DNA of 64,000 bases from Acidobacteriota bacterium (GTDB taxonomy: Bacteria; Acidobacteriota; Terriglobia; Acidiferrales; UBA7541), in NCBI GenBank assembly GCA_013287135.1, contig JABDEK010000006.1, positions 1 to 64,000 on the forward strand, in the 5' to 3' direction. The notes below the pieces were generated by a model. The model was not told the origin of the DNA, did not search any database, and saw nothing but the letters and a program-made list of their open reading frames with translations. Positions 47,317 to 58,674 of the stretch are shown piece by piece. The position numbers and the translations under genes were made by a program. The first letter of the stretch is position 1. Each line of letters begins with the position of its first letter.

Positions 47317-49725
47317 TCAATTGGTTAATTCGCTGTCCTGCGCTACATCTGAAACAAACTTGGGGTCTACGCCGGCAACCGGCGGATGCCCTGGAATCGG
47401 CAGCGGATGTTCGAGCGCGAGCTGCAACACTTCGTCCATATTCTCTACAAAGTGAATGGACATCTGAGCTTGAATTTCTGGCGGGATCTCCGCCAGATCC
47501 TTTTCGTTATCCTTCGGAAGAATTACGCTGCGGAAGCCAAGTCGATGCGCGGCCAGAAGCTTTTCCTTCACTCCGCCAATGGGTAACACTTTACCACGCA
47601 ACGTGATTTCCCCAGTCATGCAAATGTCGCAACGAACCGGAATGCGGGTCAGAGCGCTGACGATCGAGGTGCAGAGCGTGATGCCAGCCGAGGGGCCGTC
47701 CTTGGGGATGGCTCCTTCGGGAACGTGCACGTGGATATCGAGGTGACGGTAGAAATCCTTCGGCAGGCCGAATAGATGGGTGCGCGAGCGCACGTAACTC
47801 ATACCCGCTTGCGCGGATTCCTGCATCACGTCGCCGAGCTTGCCGGTTAGAGTGAGACGGCCTTTGCCCTGCATCAGCATGGCTTCGGTAGAGAGCACCT
47901 GGCCGCCGACTTCTGTCCAGGCCAAGCCGGTGGTGAGACCGATTTCGTTTTTCTTTTCGGCCAGAAAATCGCGATATTTCAGAACGCCCAGGAAATCGTT
48001 GATGTTCGTATCGGTGACGGCGATCTCCACGCCTTTTCCGTCTGCTACGACTTTGCGAGCGACTTTGCGGCAAACGTTGGCAACTTCTCGGCTGAGGTTT
48101 CGCACGCCGGCTTCGTGAGTGTAGTGGCGAATGATGTGCGTAACGGCTTCGTCCGTAAATTTCAGGTTCGCTTTGGTCAGGCCAGTAGCTTCAATTTCTT
48201 TCGGCACCAGGAAGCGCTGAGCGATTTGATGTTTTTCCTGCTCAGTATAGCCCGGGATGCGCAGGACTTCCATGCGATCCTGCAGGGGCTGTGGAATGGT
48301 GTGCAACACATTGGCAGTGCATATGAACATTACCTTGGAGAGGTCGTATTCGACGTCGAGGTAATGATCGGTGAAAGCGTTATTGAGCTCGGGGTCGAGA
48401 ACTTCCATCAGGGCTGCGGACGGATCGCCGCGGAAATCCATGGACATTTTGTCCACTTCGTCGAGCACGAACACGGGATTCACAGTGCCGGCTTTGCGCA
48501 TCATCTGAATGATCTGGCCGGGCAGGGCGCCGATGTAAGTACGGCGGTGGCCGCGGATTTCGGCTTCGTCCCGAACGCCGCCGAGCGAAACACGCACGAA
48601 TTTTCTGCCGGTGGCGCGGCCGATGGACATGGCCAGCGAAGTTTTGCCGACTCCTGGGGGCCCCACAAAACAGAGAATCGAGCCTTTCGGATTCTTCACG
48701 AGCTGGCGAACTGCGAGATATTCGAGAATCCGCTCTTTGATCTTTTCCAGGCCGTAATGATCTTCGGAAAGAATCGTTTCTGCGCGTTTGATGTCGCGAA
48801 TTTCCTTGGAGCGCTTCTTCCACGGTACAGCCAGGAGCCAATCGAGATAGTTGCGCGAGACGGTGGATTCCGCGGACATGGGCGGCATCATTTCGAGGCG
48901 CTTCAGCTCCTGCATGGCCTTTTCCTGCGGGCCTTCGGGCATGCCGGAGGTTTCGATCTTCTTCTTGAGCTGCTCGATCTCGTTTGCTTCGCCGCGGCCG
49001 AGTTCTTTCTGGATGGCTTTCAACTTTTCGTTGAGGTAGTACTCTTTCTGGGCGCGCTCCATCTGACGCTTTACGCGCGTATTGATCGAGCGGTCGACGT
49101 TGAGCTTCTCGGTTTCCACTTCCAGAATGTCTGCGATGCGATTCAGGCGCTCGAGTGGATCGAAAAGTTCGAGAAGTTCCTGTTTTTCTTCGACGGGGAT
49201 CTGCAAATTTGCTGCGATCGCATCGGAAAGCTTGCTGGCGTCTTCGACACGGACAGCGGCGATCATCGTGTCGTAATTCAAGCTTTGCGAAAGCTTCACA
49301 TACTGCTCAAAGAGCGTAGTGACGCGGCTGGAAGCTTCCTGAAGCTGCGGCGTGGACTCCACCGGCGAAGTAACTACGCGAATGGAAGCGCGGAAGAAGC
49401 CTTCGTCGCTGGTGACCTGGATGATTTTCGCGCGGACGGTGCCTTCGACCAGAACTTTGATGTTGCCGTCGGGCAGCTTTACGCTCTGAACGATATTGGC
49501 AAGAGTTCCCACCTGATAAATTTCTTCAGGCTTGGGATCGTCAACGGAGGCATCATGCTGCGTGACGAGGAAAATCTTCTTGTCGCCGGCCAGCGCGTCT
49601 TCCAGGGCTCGCACGGACGCTTCGCGGCCAACGATGAAAGGATGCATCATTTCCGGGAAAATAACCATTTCCCGCACCGGCATCATAGGCACGCGTTTTA
49701 CTTCAGTTTTTTCGCGGTTGAACAT
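47317..49725 (-). CDS. lon: ATP-dependent protease Lon
   Basis: 802 residues from ATG 49725 ([19 protein letters not shown]), with AAAGGA four to five bases upstream; a TTG six codons earlier is less likely. The N-terminal substrate domain spans about 1-200 and the AAA+ module follows with [14 protein letters not shown] and [10 protein letters not shown]. The proteolytic domain has the catalytic Ser in [10 protein letters not shown] and Lys in [13 protein letters not shown]. Lon degrades misfolded and regulatory proteins. It ends the tig-clpP-clpX-lon cluster. Confidence 0.97.
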   Translation of the reverse strand: MFNREKTEVKRVPMMPVREMVIFPEMMHPFIVGREASVRALEDALAGDKKIFLVTQHDASVDDPKPEEIYQVGTLANIVQSVKLPDGNIKVLVEGTVRAKIIQVTSDEGFFRASIRVVTSPVESTPQLQEASSRVTTLFEQYVKLSQSLNYDTMIAAVRVEDASKLSDAIAANLQIPVEEKQELLELFDPLERLNRIADILEVETEKLNVDRSINTRVKRQMERAQKEYYLNEKLKAIQKELGRGEANEIEQLKKKIETSGMPEGPQEKAMQELKRLEMMPPMSAESTVSRNYLDWLLAVPWKKRSKEIRDIKRAETILSEDHYGLEKIKERILEYLAVRQLVKNPKGSILCFVGPPGVGKTSLAMSIGRATGRKFVRVSLGGVRDEAEIRGHRRTYIGALPGQIIQMMRKAGTVNPVFVLDEVDKMSMDFRGDPSAALMEVLDPELNNAFTDHYLDVEYDLSKVMFICTANVLHTIPQPLQDRMEVLRIPGYTEQEKHQIAQRFLVPKEIEATGLTKANLKFTDEAVTHIIRHYTHEAGVRNLSREVANVCRKVARKVVADGKGVEIAVTDTNINDFLGVLKYRDFLAEKKNEIGLTTGLAWTEVGGQVLSTEAMLMQGKGRLTLTGKLGDVMQESAQAGMSYVRSRTHLFGLPKDFYRHLDIHVHVPEGAIPKDGPSAGITLCTSIVSALTRIPVRCDICMTGEITLRGKVLPIGGVKEKLLAAHRLGFRSVILPKDNEKDLAEIPPEIQAQMSIHFVENMDEVLQLALEHPLPIPGHPPVAGVDPKFVSDVAQDSELTN

Positions 49726-49747
49726 CGGTTCCTTTAGCGCCAAGGGT

Positions 49748-50998
49748 CTAGCCAGCCTTTTCCAACAAACTCCAGTTGATTTCGCGTCCTTTCACCATAT
49801 CGCCGGTAACAACGAAATCGCGAAGTTTTCGCTGGGCGGGCAAGTGGTACATCATTTCGAGCATCAGATCTTCCAGAATCATGCGCAGGCCGCGTGCGCC
49901 TACTTTGCGTTGTAGCGCGAGTTCGGCAACGGTATCCAGGGCATCGTCGGTGAAACGCAAGCGGACGTTTTCGAATTCAAAGAGGCGCTGATACTGGCGA
50001 ACGAGAGCGTTCTTTGGTTCGGTAAGAATCCGCACGAGAGCCGATTTATCGAGGTCGCTCAAAACGCCTACGACAGGCAAGCGGCCCACGAATTCAGGAA
50101 TCAGGCCGTAGCGGATCAGATCAGTTGGCTGCGCTTGTTCAAGCACTTCGATATTGCGCCGCGTAGCGGTGGTCGGCTGCACATCCGCGTGGAACCCCAA
50201 TGACTTCTGGCCTACGCGGCGCTCGATAATTTTTTCCATGCCTACGAAAGCTCCGCCGCAGATGAACAGGATATTGGTGGTGTCCACGGGCGTAAATTCC
50301 TGGTGCGGATGCTTGCGTCCACCTTGCGGTGGAACGTTGGCAACGGTGCCTTCCAGAATCTTCAGCAGCGCTTGCTGCACGCCTTCACCCGAAACATCCC
50401 GGGTAATCGAAGGATTCTCGTCTTTCTTGGAAATCTTATCGATCTCGTCGATATATATGATGCCTTGCTGGGCGCGGGCGACGTCACCATCGGCGGCCTG
50501 CAGCAGCTTCAGGATGATATTTTCCACGTCTTCGCCGACGTAGCCGGCTTCGGTGAGCGTGGTCGCGTCAACGATCGCGAAGGGCACATCGAGCATGCGC
50601 GAAAGCGTCTGGGCCAAAAGCGTCTTGCCGGTGCCGGTGGGACCAATCAGCAAAATGTTTGATTTCGCAAGTTCCACATCGCCGGGCTGCTTATTCAGGA
50701 ATATGCGCTTGTAGTGGTTGTAAACCGCTACGGCAAGCTTCTTTTTCGTTTTGTCCTGGCCGATTACATAACCATCGAGAAAAGCCTTAATCTCGGGTGG
50801 GCGCGGGAGCCGGCGATTGACCGGGCTGGCTTGCTCGCGCTTCTCGTCTTCCAGAATCTGCTGGCAGACGCCCACGCACTCATTGCAGATGTACGACCGC
50901 GGATATTCAGAGGGAGAGCTGATAAGCTTCTCCACCTGCTCCTGCGTTTTATGGCAGAAGGAACATCGCAACGGCTCTTCTGGGGTGAACCGCTTCAC
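49748..50998 (-). CDS. clpX: ClpX, ATPase subunit of the Clp protease
   Basis: 416 residues, the normal length. It unfolds substrates for ClpP. The N-terminal C4 zinc domain is complete: [14 protein letters not shown] and [10 protein letters not shown]. Walker A is [12 protein letters not shown] and Walker B YIDEIDKI; the pore-loop region and the IGF-like ClpP-docking loop (around LGFHADV) are present. It lies 22 bases before lon and follows clpP, the usual order. Confidence 0.98.
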   Translation of the reverse strand: MKRFTPEEPLRCSFCHKTQEQVEKLISSPSEYPRSYICNECVGVCQQILEDEKREQASPVNRRLPRPPEIKAFLDGYVIGQDKTKKKLAVAVYNHYKRIFLNKQPGDVELAKSNILLIGPTGTGKTLLAQTLSRMLDVPFAIVDATTLTEAGYVGEDVENIILKLLQAADGDVARAQQGIIYIDEIDKISKKDENPSITRDVSGEGVQQALLKILEGTVANVPPQGGRKHPHQEFTPVDTTNILFICGGAFVGMEKIIERRVGQKSLGFHADVQPTTATRRNIEVLEQAQPTDLIRYGLIPEFVGRLPVVGVLSDLDKSALVRILTEPKNALVRQYQRLFEFENVRLRFTDDALDTVAELALQRKVGARGLRMILEDLMLEMMYHLPAQRKLRDFVVTGDMVKGREINWSLLEKAG

Positions 50999-51119
50999 TA
51001 AATGTGTCCTCGTCTTTTGGAAGCTGCGACAGCGACGACAAATCTATTCCTTATTGTAGGACGAAGGGCGGGCCGGCTGCAGAGAATCATCGCTTTAGAT
51101 ACTAACCCTTTGGAACCCA

Positions 51120-51740
51120 CTAACGGTGCTTCGAAATAATTTCGTCGACAATTCCATAGACCTTGGCCTGCTCTGCCGTCATGATGAAATCGCGTTCCAC
51201 GTCCCGCTCGATTTTTTCAATCGACTGGCCGGTATGGCCGGCGAGAAGTTTGTTGAGCGCTTCGCGAGTGCGAAGAATTTCCTTGGCGTGAATATCAATG
51301 TCGGTGGCCTGTCCCGATAAACCAGACATCCAAGGCTGGTGAATCAACACGCGAGCGTTTGGAAGCGCATAACGCTTCTTGGGCGTGCCGGAGGCAAGCA
51401 ACACGGCCGCGATAGAGGCGGATTGGCCGATGCAATAAGTGACCACGTCGGGACGCACGAACTGCATAGTGTCATAAATGGCCATTCCTGCTGAGATCGA
51501 GCCGCCCGGAGAGTTAATGTAGACCGAAATGTCCTTCTCCGGATCTTCGGACGCTAGGAATAGCAACTGGGCGGTCACCAGATTAGCCACATGATCGTCA
51601 ATCGGCGTGCCGATGAAGATGATGTGATCTTTGAGCAACCGGGAGTAAATATCGTATGCTCGCTCGCCCCGATTGGTCTGTTCAACGACCATCGGAACCA
51701 GTGTTGTGGCACGCGGACTGCCGTCGTCTGTATGTCTCAT
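51120..51740 (-). CDS. clpP: ClpP, proteolytic subunit of the Clp protease
   Basis: 206 residues, the normal length. The catalytic Ser is in [17 protein letters not shown], His in [11 protein letters not shown], and Asp follows in the [27 protein letters not shown] end. The N terminus has a short extra stretch before [23 protein letters not shown]. It forms the 14-mer chamber that ClpX feeds. It lies between tig and clpX on the minus strand. Confidence 0.98.
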   Translation of the reverse strand: MRHTDDGSPRATTLVPMVVEQTNRGERAYDIYSRLLKDHIIFIGTPIDDHVANLVTAQLLFLASEDPEKDISVYINSPGGSISAGMAIYDTMQFVRPDVVTYCIGQSASIAAVLLASGTPKKRYALPNARVLIHQPWMSGLSGQATDIDIHAKEILRTREALNKLLAGHTGQSIEKIERDVERDFIMTAEQAKVYGIVDEIISKHR

Positions 51741-51773
51741 AGGGAGTGTGTTTGCGCGCTGAGGAACCCGAAC

Positions 51774-53063
51774 CTACTTTTCACTTTTGGCCGTCGTCTC
51801 GATCCGGGTGTTGCGGTAGAGCCAATCTATCGTTTTGTCGCTGCGCAACTTAGATTTCATCCTATCGAGCGCTCCTTGCTTTGTCAAGCGAGCGCGCAAC
51901 GCGGTTGCTGATTCGCCACTGCGTTCCGCGAGGGCTTCAATCTGTTTTTCGACTTCTTCATCGGTTACGTCGATCTTTTCTGCTTCCGCGATACGATCGA
52001 TGAGCAACTCGGCCTTTACGTCATCCACTGCGCGATCCTGCTGACGCTTGCGGAGCGCGACCCAATCGACGTTTACTGCTCGAGGGTCCACGCCTTGAGC
52101 CGCCAGAGTGCGAACGGTGCGCTCGAGCCGCACGTCCATTTGATGCTCGACAAGCGCTTCCGGAACCGGAAAATCGTGCTGTTTCACCAGAGCTTCCAAA
52201 ATTTTCTCGCGAGCTTGCGATTGCTGCTGATCTTCTTTAGCGGACTCGAGGTCTTTCGTGATTAGCTGGCGCATTTCGGCGATTGTTGAGAATCCGCCCT
52301 TTTCGCCGGCGGCATCCTTGGCAAATTCGTCGTTCAGCTCGGGCAGCTTCTTTTCCTTAATGCCCTGAACTTCTACGCTGTAGTCGTAAGCTTTGCCTGC
52401 AAGCTTTTGGTCTGGATAATCATCGGGATATTGCGAGCGGAATTTTTTTGTGTCGCCTGGACTTGCGCCGCGCAAATTCTCAGTGAAACTTTCCAGAGTT
52501 TCTTCCGCGCCGATGTGACACAGGATGTTGTCGGCTTGTACAGGTTCACCTCCGCCGACCGGCATTCCAGAAAGTTTAATGAGGACGTAATCACCGTCCT
52601 TGGCGGGGCGACCTTCGACGGGCACGAATGTAGCGGCGCGCTCGCGCATTTCTTCAATCGTTTTGTCTACTTGTGCGTCGCCCGCTTCGACCGCATCAAT
52701 ATTGACGGTGAGATTTTTGTAATCTCCCAGGTCGAATTCCGGAAGTACTTCGAAGACGGCTCGGAACCGCAGCGGCTCGCCTTCTTTGAAATCAACTTTG
52801 TCCACTTCGGGACGCGTCACGGGAGTGAGGTTTTTTTCGCCGAGCGCCTTCTCGAGATATTCGGGAACCAGGGATTGCACTACTTCGCCTTGGATATCCT
52901 CTGCGAACCGGCGGCGGATCAGGGTGACGGGCGCTTTACCGGGACGGAATCCGGGAACTCGAGCCACGCGGGCGAGATCACGCGCTACTTTTTCGGTTGC
53001 TTTCGTTACGTTCTCGGCCGGAATCTCCAGCTCAAGTTCACGTTTGCATGTGGCTTCAGTCAT
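51774..53063 (-). CDS. tig: trigger factor
   Basis: 429 residues. Trigger factor is the ribosome-bound chaperone that docks on L23 (rplW in this window). The N-terminal ribosome-binding domain carries the signature RVPGFRPGKAP, the middle is the peptidyl-prolyl isomerase domain (KDGDYVLIKLSG, AEETLESFTENLRGASPGD), and the C-terminal domain is long and charged. The order tig-clpP-clpX-lon is conserved widely. tRNA-Leu lies about 200 bases upstream on the same strand. Confidence 0.97.
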   Translation of the reverse strand: MTEATCKRELELEIPAENVTKATEKVARDLARVARVPGFRPGKAPVTLIRRRFAEDIQGEVVQSLVPEYLEKALGEKNLTPVTRPEVDKVDFKEGEPLRFRAVFEVLPEFDLGDYKNLTVNIDAVEAGDAQVDKTIEEMRERAATFVPVEGRPAKDGDYVLIKLSGMPVGGGEPVQADNILCHIGAEETLESFTENLRGASPGDTKKFRSQYPDDYPDQKLAGKAYDYSVEVQGIKEKKLPELNDEFAKDAAGEKGGFSTIAEMRQLITKDLESAKEDQQQSQAREKILEALVKQHDFPVPEALVEHQMDVRLERTVRTLAAQGVDPRAVNVDWVALRKRQQDRAVDDVKAELLIDRIAEAEKIDVTDEEVEKQIEALAERSGESATALRARLTKQGALDRMKSKLRSDKTIDWLYRNTRIETTAKSEK

Positions 53064-53259
53064 TGAAATTTTTCTGGGAAGAATTCAAAGAAAACTCTAG
53101 CCCAATTTGCCTTTCACCCGTTGCAAATTCCAGGAGCAGAGGGAAGTGCGGCGGGCCTTCACCGCGAGTGAAATCCCAGTATAGGGAAGAGAGTCTCGCG
53201 CGTCAACCGGAGGAAGCTCGTGGAACGCTATGATCTTTTTCAACGTCTCAAAATATTTC

Positions 53260-53343
53260 TGCGGAAGAAGGGACTCGAACCCCTACGACCTTTCGGCCAC
53301 CAGCTCCTAAGGCTGGCGCGTCTGCCAATTCCGCCACTTCCGC
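53260..53343 (-). tRNA. tRNA-Leu (anticodon TAG)
   Basis: 84 bases on the minus strand. The acceptor stem pairs GCGGAAG with CTTCCGC plus discriminator A. The anticodon stem CCAGC/GCTGG closes the loop CTTAGGA, giving anticodon TAG, read as Leu. A long variable arm (GGTGGCCGAAAGGTCG region) and the T-arm GGGGTTCGAGTCCC fit a class II tRNA-Leu. CCA is not encoded. It lies upstream of tig. Confidence 0.97.
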
Positions 53344-53559
53344 ATTGGTTGGCTCGTATGATTATACAGGCGATTGTAACCGGAGAAAGACAAAGGGTAG
53401 CTCAGGGGTAGAAGTGGGCATTGTTCTTTCAACATTTGCGACTAAACCACTTGTACGCGCGCCAGTTTGCTCTAGTCTGTGCCGGAATGCACTTGCGGGG
53501 TCTATTCCGTTTTGCTAGGCTTCCGGCCCAACAAGCACCAACTGTCCTTGGAGGAACTG

Positions 53560-54027
53560 ATGCCACACTGTACGAAGTGCGGGGCTAATGTCGCGGACAA
53601 TACTGCGTTCTGTCCGAGTTGCGGCGCGACGCAAGGAGGCGCACCGACTTCCGCTCCGGCCGCCTCGTCGCAATCCGGGTTGGCTGAAAATGTGGCGGGG
53701 CTGCTGTGCTACGTCCTGGGCTGGATTACTGGTTTGATTTTTTTCCTTACGGACAAGCGACCGTTCGTTCGCTTCCACGCGGCTCAATCGATTGTTGTCT
53801 TCGGCGCCTTGATGATTATACGCATCGCCATCGGCATGATGTTTGTTACGGGTGGTCTCATGGGGGTCGGAGCGGGATTCTCGCTCGGGGTGATGCTTTA
53901 CTGGCTGATTTCTGTGGTGGGTCTGATTTTGTGGATTCTGTTGATGGTCAAGGCGTATCAAGGTGAACGTTATCGCCTGCCGATTGCTGCGGAGTTCGCC
54001 GATAAACTGGTGGGGAAATCGATATAG
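53560..54027 (+). CDS. zinc-ribbon membrane protein, DUF4870-like
   Basis: 155 residues from ATG 53560, with TTGGAGGA just upstream; the in-frame extension to 53479 has no Shine-Dalgarno. The N-terminal zinc ribbon is MPHCTKCGANVADNTAFCPSCGA (four Cys). A Pro/Ala/Ser linker leads to about three membrane helices (VAGLLCYVLGWITGLIFFL, FGALMIIRIAIGMMFV, YWLISVVGLILWILLM). The sequence FVRFHAAQS is typical of DUF4870-like proteins of unknown function. It stands alone. Confidence 0.8.
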   Translation: MPHCTKCGANVADNTAFCPSCGATQGGAPTSAPAASSQSGLAENVAGLLCYVLGWITGLIFFLTDKRPFVRFHAAQSIVVFGALMIIRIAIGMMFVTGGLMGVGAGFSLGVMLYWLISVVGLILWILLMVKAYQGERYRLPIAAEFADKLVGKSI

Positions 54028-54219
54028 CAATCTGCACGGTTGCTTCGGACAGTTCCTCCTGGTGCCGAACACGCTTGGAACTTACTCTCATCCCGCTCCG
54101 CGTGTGCTGCGACCTTCTCTCGTGCGCCTTAGCTCTTGACATCCGGCGGTCCAGCGTCCATCTTTATTGGCTTTCCTTTGCATGGTGGAAAATGCGTACG
54201 TGTATCGCGGGAGACATGA

Positions 54220-55179
54220 GTGAAGCTTCGCCTTTGCTTTCATGACAGGTGTTTCGATGGAGCAGCATCGGCTGCGGTCTTTACGCGTTTCTATCGCGAG
54301 CGTATTCATCCCGAAGCGCAAATTTTTTATACGGGGATGACCCACAAAGCCTCGCATCCCTTCGAGGATGGAATTTTTGACGGCGACGAAAATGCTATTG
54401 TGGACTTCAAGTATTCCAGCTCTCCGCTGCTCACATGGTGGTTCGACCATCATCAGAGCGCGTTTCTCACGCCACAGGATGCCGAACATTTTCGTCGCGA
54501 CCGGTCCGGCAAAAAGTTCTACGACCCGGAGTACAAGTCCTGCACCAAATTTTTGGCCACCATTGCTTCCGAGAAATTCGGATTTAACGCTGAGCCGCTT
54601 TCTGAGCTGATCCATTGGGGAAATATTATTGATGGCGCGCAATTCGCGACTCCCGAAATTGCGGTGGGGCTGGCGGAGCCGGCTATGCAGCTCGCGCTGG
54701 TAATTGAAGCGGCGCCTGAAGCAGACCTGGTGCCGAAATTAATTCCTTATATGGCCACGCTTTCTCTAGCCGAGATGGTGGAATTGCCGATGGTGCAGAA
54801 GCATCTGGGCAACTTGCTTGAGCGGCATCGACGATCACTGGATATTTTGCGTGATCGGACGGATTCGCGCGACGGCGTGATTTACTTCGACGTCAGCGAC
54901 CTAGACCTGGAAGGCTACAACAAGTTCATTCCTTATTTCTTGTATCCGGATGCTGTGTACTCGGTAGGCGTGAGTGCGTCGCCGATGCGAACGAAGGTTT
55001 CTGTGGGGACAAGTCCGTGGAAAGAAATCGCGGCGGATGTGAATCTGGCGTCGCTGTGTGAAAAGTATGGCGGCGGGGGACATGCGCGCGTGGCGGCGAT
55101 ATCGTTGGGCCCAGGTGATCTTGTTCGTGCGAGGCAAGTAGCGCGGGAGATTGCGGCCACTCTCCGCCATTCAAAGTGA
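54220..55179 (+). CDS. DHH-family phosphoesterase-like protein
   Basis: 319 residues with a GTG start behind GGGAG; an ATG at 54216 is out of frame. The metal-binding Asp residues are visible: HDRCFDGAASAAV near the N terminus (D9/D14 region), VDFKYSS, and WWFDHHQSAF, the DHH motif. The C-terminal part has GGGGHARVAAISL, as in the DHHA1-type substrate domain of RecJ/NrnA-like enzymes. It probably hydrolyses a nucleotide or short nucleic acid phosphodiester, but the substrate is not known. tRNA-Lys follows. Confidence 0.85.
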   Translation: MKLRLCFHDRCFDGAASAAVFTRFYRERIHPEAQIFYTGMTHKASHPFEDGIFDGDENAIVDFKYSSSPLLTWWFDHHQSAFLTPQDAEHFRRDRSGKKFYDPEYKSCTKFLATIASEKFGFNAEPLSELIHWGNIIDGAQFATPEIAVGLAEPAMQLALVIEAAPEADLVPKLIPYMATLSLAEMVELPMVQKHLGNLLERHRRSLDILRDRTDSRDGVIYFDVSDLDLEGYNKFIPYFLYPDAVYSVGVSASPMRTKVSVGTSPWKEIAADVNLASLCEKYGGGGHARVAAISLGPGDLVRARQVAREIAATLRHSK

Positions 55180-55233
55180 ATCGGCGTTCGTTGGGTACCG
55201 GATTTTATCGTGTTACACTATTTATCCTTTGCT

Positions 55234-55305
<72 letters not shown>

Positions 55306-55698
55306 CTCTTTTCTTTCAATAGGTTATGACGATTTTATGGGCGGCGCTTCTACGCTACTGTAGCGGGAAGTGTAGCGGGTAGGCGTCGAAATCGTGGCTC
55401 TTTGCCTGTTTAGCTGCACGCCGGATGGTGCCAGCCCTACACTCCGCGCGGACCCTACCGGCGACTACAAGCCCCAACTCCTGCCCCAGTGTTTTTCACA
55501 GAACGCATTTCAATTTCTGGCAGGGAACTAGGCTTAGGCCTGGGATGGGACCCGTTCACAACGCGATTGGGTCCCCCGCGTGGGGATTAGATTTTTGAAA
55601 TTTGGGATATGTCGTTCTGAAATAAGGCTCGGCCGAGTATAGCGAACCTTGCTAAGACTGCTTGCGGAACCATGCAGCTCCTTCCTGAACCAAGCAGC
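55306..55698. other. 393-base non-coding stretch with short repeats after tRNA-Lys
   Basis: No gene is seen. It contains CGCTA-CTG-TAGCG (inverted, 55353-55365), a tandem TGTAGCGGG pair at 55359 and 55371, and a strong GGGACCC/GGGTCCC hairpin (55547-55575). The short direct and inverted repeats right behind a tRNA resemble the layout of old integration sites, but no integrase or second tRNA end is visible. Confidence 0.4.
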
Positions 55699-58548
55699 TC
55701 ACTTCAATTTAACGTACTCGGCTTTCGTAGCAATTAGGATGGGAATGTCAGGGTCGGCGTCCTTCCAGAGCGTGAGGAAATCCTGATACGCCGACTTGGC
55801 CTTGGCGGTGTCCCCCTGGATGGCAAAGGCGTGCGCGAGACCAAGATGCGCCAGTGCGCCGATGGGCTCGTTCTGCACAATGCCGCGATGGTCGAGGATT
55901 TTCTGGAACTCGGCAGCGGCTTCGCGGCCCTGATGGGCGGCTAGATAGGCTTCTCCGCGGACATAGACAGGATACAGGGAAGTCCAGCCGTAACTACTGT
56001 AAGTCGTCCGTCCTAGCTCATACGGAAGGGCGGCTCTGAGAGTCTCTAGGGCTTCAGAAGCATTTCCCTTGCTGACCGCAAGCTTTGCGCGGAGGGTTGG
56101 CAGGTAATTGAATTGTACGATTGTGGCTTCCGGGAACCTCTGGCCCAAATCGTCGGTAAGATTTTGCGCTAGCTTGTCGTCTCCGGCATAGGCCCACGCA
56201 AGCGCGGAAGCATACTGCAGGTCGTGGCCTGCCGGATGCTTCATTGGCAAAACGGCACGCCGTCTTGCGTCGTCTGCGTTGCCGAACAAGGCTTCCCGGA
56301 GAGCTGAAAGGGCGGAGTAGGTTGCAGCCGCTTCCTGGTATCCAGCCCGTTCGGCAGAATCCACTGCCTGACGGGAAAACTCTCGCGCCTTCCTAAGCCG
56401 CCCGGAATAGGCGGCGGTGTCGGCCTCGTTCGCCAACAAGGTGGCTTCTAGCCCCGGCTTGCCCGCCGACGCTGCCACCTGCTGCGCCATCCCTGCTGAA
56501 TCGTTCTGCAAAAAGGCAATCTGATACAACGTAAGTTGGAAGTAAGAGCTTTTCAGTTTGCGTTCGAGAGCTTCCTCATATGTGGCCTTCGCCTCATCGA
56601 TGCGATTCAGGGAGATGTAGTCACTTATCGGGACGTAGTACGAGGGGGAAAAGTTCGGACTCAAGCGGACGGCCTCTCTGCCGTGTTCCACCGCTTTTTC
56701 ATATTGTGCTGTATCCGGGTAGATTGCCCCCGCTAGGTAAATATGCGGGAGCGCTGCGCGGGGATAAGCTTGTATCCAAAGCTGGAGGGCTTCTTCGGCC
56801 TTTTCCATGTTCCCGGTGACCACCTTATGGAAGCGAGCCGTGATGAAGTGCTTCTCAGGTTCGCTCGTTCGGTCGCGCAGTTCGTAAGCCTTGCGGGTAC
56901 ACTCAACATCCATACTGAGTTCACCCATATTGTTAAACGCGAGGCCCAGCCATGTGTAGGCTAGTGCGAAATTTGGGTCGAGTTCGATGGCTTGCTTATA
57001 AAACGGAACAGCCGCAGCATCCCCGGCCGTCATATGAACTTGAAAACCCGAACTGAAGGCTTTTAGGGCTTCGAGCGACGGCGTAGTGGCCTGCTCCAGA
57101 GGGGTATCAAACCTCTGCACCGTGCTCAGCGACTCTCCCAGCTTGCTTCGAATTTCCGAAGCTGTTTCTCCCAGAGCATCGAGCACATGGTTCTTGTCAC
57201 TGGCCTGTCCTTCCGTGCTCGCCAAAGATTCCCCGTTTGAGCAGTTCACCGCCTTGAGGGTCAGAAGATATGGCGTGCCAATCTGCGTTATCGAACCGTC
57301 CAGAACAGCAGCGCTGCCCGTCCGCTGGCAGAGTTCCCGCGCAATCTCCGGCGTTAGCTTCGCGTCCGGCCTCTGGCCCATCATCTGCAGGGTTTGCTGG
57401 ATTTGCTGGTCAGAGATAATGCTCAGGAAGGGTGACTGTTCCAGTTGAACGGAAAGTCCTTGCCGCAGCGTGCCGTCGAACACCGCGTCGCCCGTCTTAT
57501 TCGTGAAATCAGCGAGGACAATGGTGTCCTTGTCCGTCAGCGCGTGCGCCTTGCGGGAGAAAAACAGCCAACCGCCCACGGCTAATCCGATGATCAGAAT
57601 TGTTCCACCAGCGACGACCGCCCATCGAATGGATTTGCGGGCGGGCTTCGACTCGGCTTGCCCTATCGTGGCGGCTGAACGGGTCGTATCCGAATCTCGC
57701 TTCAGCCGCTGCAAATCCGTGCGAATTTCAGCGGCGCTCTGGCATCGCAGCTTCCGGTCTTTCTCCAGCGCCTTATTGACGATTTCTTCTAACTTTTGCG
57801 GAGCGTCGGGGTTTAGTCGAACTGGTGGCACGGGCGCTCGTTCCAGAATAGCGTTCGCGATGACACCTGAAGTCTCGCCCCGGAAAGGCAGAACCCCGGT
57901 CACCATCTCGTAGAGCACCACACCAAAGGAAAACAAGTCCGTGCGTGCATCTAGCTCTTCGCCCCGCACCTGCTCGGGCGACATGTACGAGATGGTGCCA
58001 ATCGCCGTACCGAGCCGAGTGAGTTGTTCTAGTTCGCTGGCCGTGGGCATCGCCGAAACATTTAAGGCACCGCGTCCAGGTGACAGCTTCGCCAGACCAA
58101 AATCCAAAACTTTGGCGTGTCCGCGCTCGGTGACAAAAATGTTGGCAGGCTTGATGTCGCGGTGGACGATTCCTTTCGCGTGGGCGGCGTCGAGGGCGTC
58201 GGCAATCTCAATCGCCAGACCAATCAAAACATCCGTCTCAATTGGCTTTCCGCCGATACGGTGCTTCAACGTGATCCCGTCCAGGAACTCCATAACGATG
58301 AATGCTTGGCCGTTCTGCTCATCGATCTCATGAATTGTGCAGATGTTCGGATGATTCAGCGCGGAAGCAGATTTGGCCTCCCGCTGGAAGCGGCTCAGTG
58401 CCTGAGGGTCTCTGGCTAAATCATCGGGTAGGAATTTGAGGGCGACGAAGCGGCTGAGTTTGGTGTCCTCGGCTTTGTAGACGACACCCATGCCGCCGCC
58501 ACCAAGTTTCTCGATGATGCGGTAATGCGAGATGGTTTGGCCAATCAT
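55699..58548 (-). CDS. membrane Ser/Thr protein kinase with TPR domain
   Basis: 949 residues from ATG 58548 ([12 protein letters not shown]). The kinase domain at about 10-275 has [30 protein letters not shown] and [21 protein letters not shown], all the active-site residues. A membrane helix follows at about 308-328 ([19 protein letters not shown]). The next 130 residues resemble a periplasmic-binding-like beta domain ([21 protein letters not shown]), and the last 480 are TPR repeats ([30 protein letters not shown]). It is paralogous in the kinase part to the kinase at 27057-29876. No substrate is evident nearby. Confidence 0.93.
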   Translation of the reverse strand: MIGQTISHYRIIEKLGGGGMGVVYKAEDTKLSRFVALKFLPDDLARDPQALSRFQREAKSASALNHPNICTIHEIDEQNGQAFIVMEFLDGITLKHRIGGKPIETDVLIGLAIEIADALDAAHAKGIVHRDIKPANIFVTERGHAKVLDFGLAKLSPGRGALNVSAMPTASELEQLTRLGTAIGTISYMSPEQVRGEELDARTDLFSFGVVLYEMVTGVLPFRGETSGVIANAILERAPVPPVRLNPDAPQKLEEIVNKALEKDRKLRCQSAAEIRTDLQRLKRDSDTTRSAATIGQAESKPARKSIRWAVVAGGTILIIGLAVGGWLFFSRKAHALTDKDTIVLADFTNKTGDAVFDGTLRQGLSVQLEQSPFLSIISDQQIQQTLQMMGQRPDAKLTPEIARELCQRTGSAAVLDGSITQIGTPYLLTLKAVNCSNGESLASTEGQASDKNHVLDALGETASEIRSKLGESLSTVQRFDTPLEQATTPSLEALKAFSSGFQVHMTAGDAAAVPFYKQAIELDPNFALAYTWLGLAFNNMGELSMDVECTRKAYELRDRTSEPEKHFITARFHKVVTGNMEKAEEALQLWIQAYPRAALPHIYLAGAIYPDTAQYEKAVEHGREAVRLSPNFSPSYYVPISDYISLNRIDEAKATYEEALERKLKSSYFQLTLYQIAFLQNDSAGMAQQVAASAGKPGLEATLLANEADTAAYSGRLRKAREFSRQAVDSAERAGYQEAAATYSALSALREALFGNADDARRRAVLPMKHPAGHDLQYASALAWAYAGDDKLAQNLTDDLGQRFPEATIVQFNYLPTLRAKLAVSKGNASEALETLRAALPYELGRTTYSSYGWTSLYPVYVRGEAYLAAHQGREAAAEFQKILDHRGIVQNEPIGALAHLGLAHAFAIQGDTAKAKSAYQDFLTLWKDADPDIPILIATKAEYVKLK

Positions 58549-58674
58549 GGGCGAGAACTGGCGCAATCTTAGGTTCCGCGGTCAACCAAGTCAACGCGTA
58601 GCAGTGACGCGTAGCAGTGACTCTGAAGCTAAGCGCGAGAGCTCTCTTTGGAAATCTTTCTCTCGCACCAGGAT

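Noticed and set aside
48115..49737. 540-codon plus-strand frame opposite lon
   Set aside because: It is antisense to a certain, full-length Lon gene, and its composition (Phe/His/Gly-rich) is that of a shadow frame. No Shine-Dalgarno was seen.
53390..53425. Second tRNA gene
   Set aside because: Only a D-arm-like piece is present; the anticodon and T arms cannot be folded.
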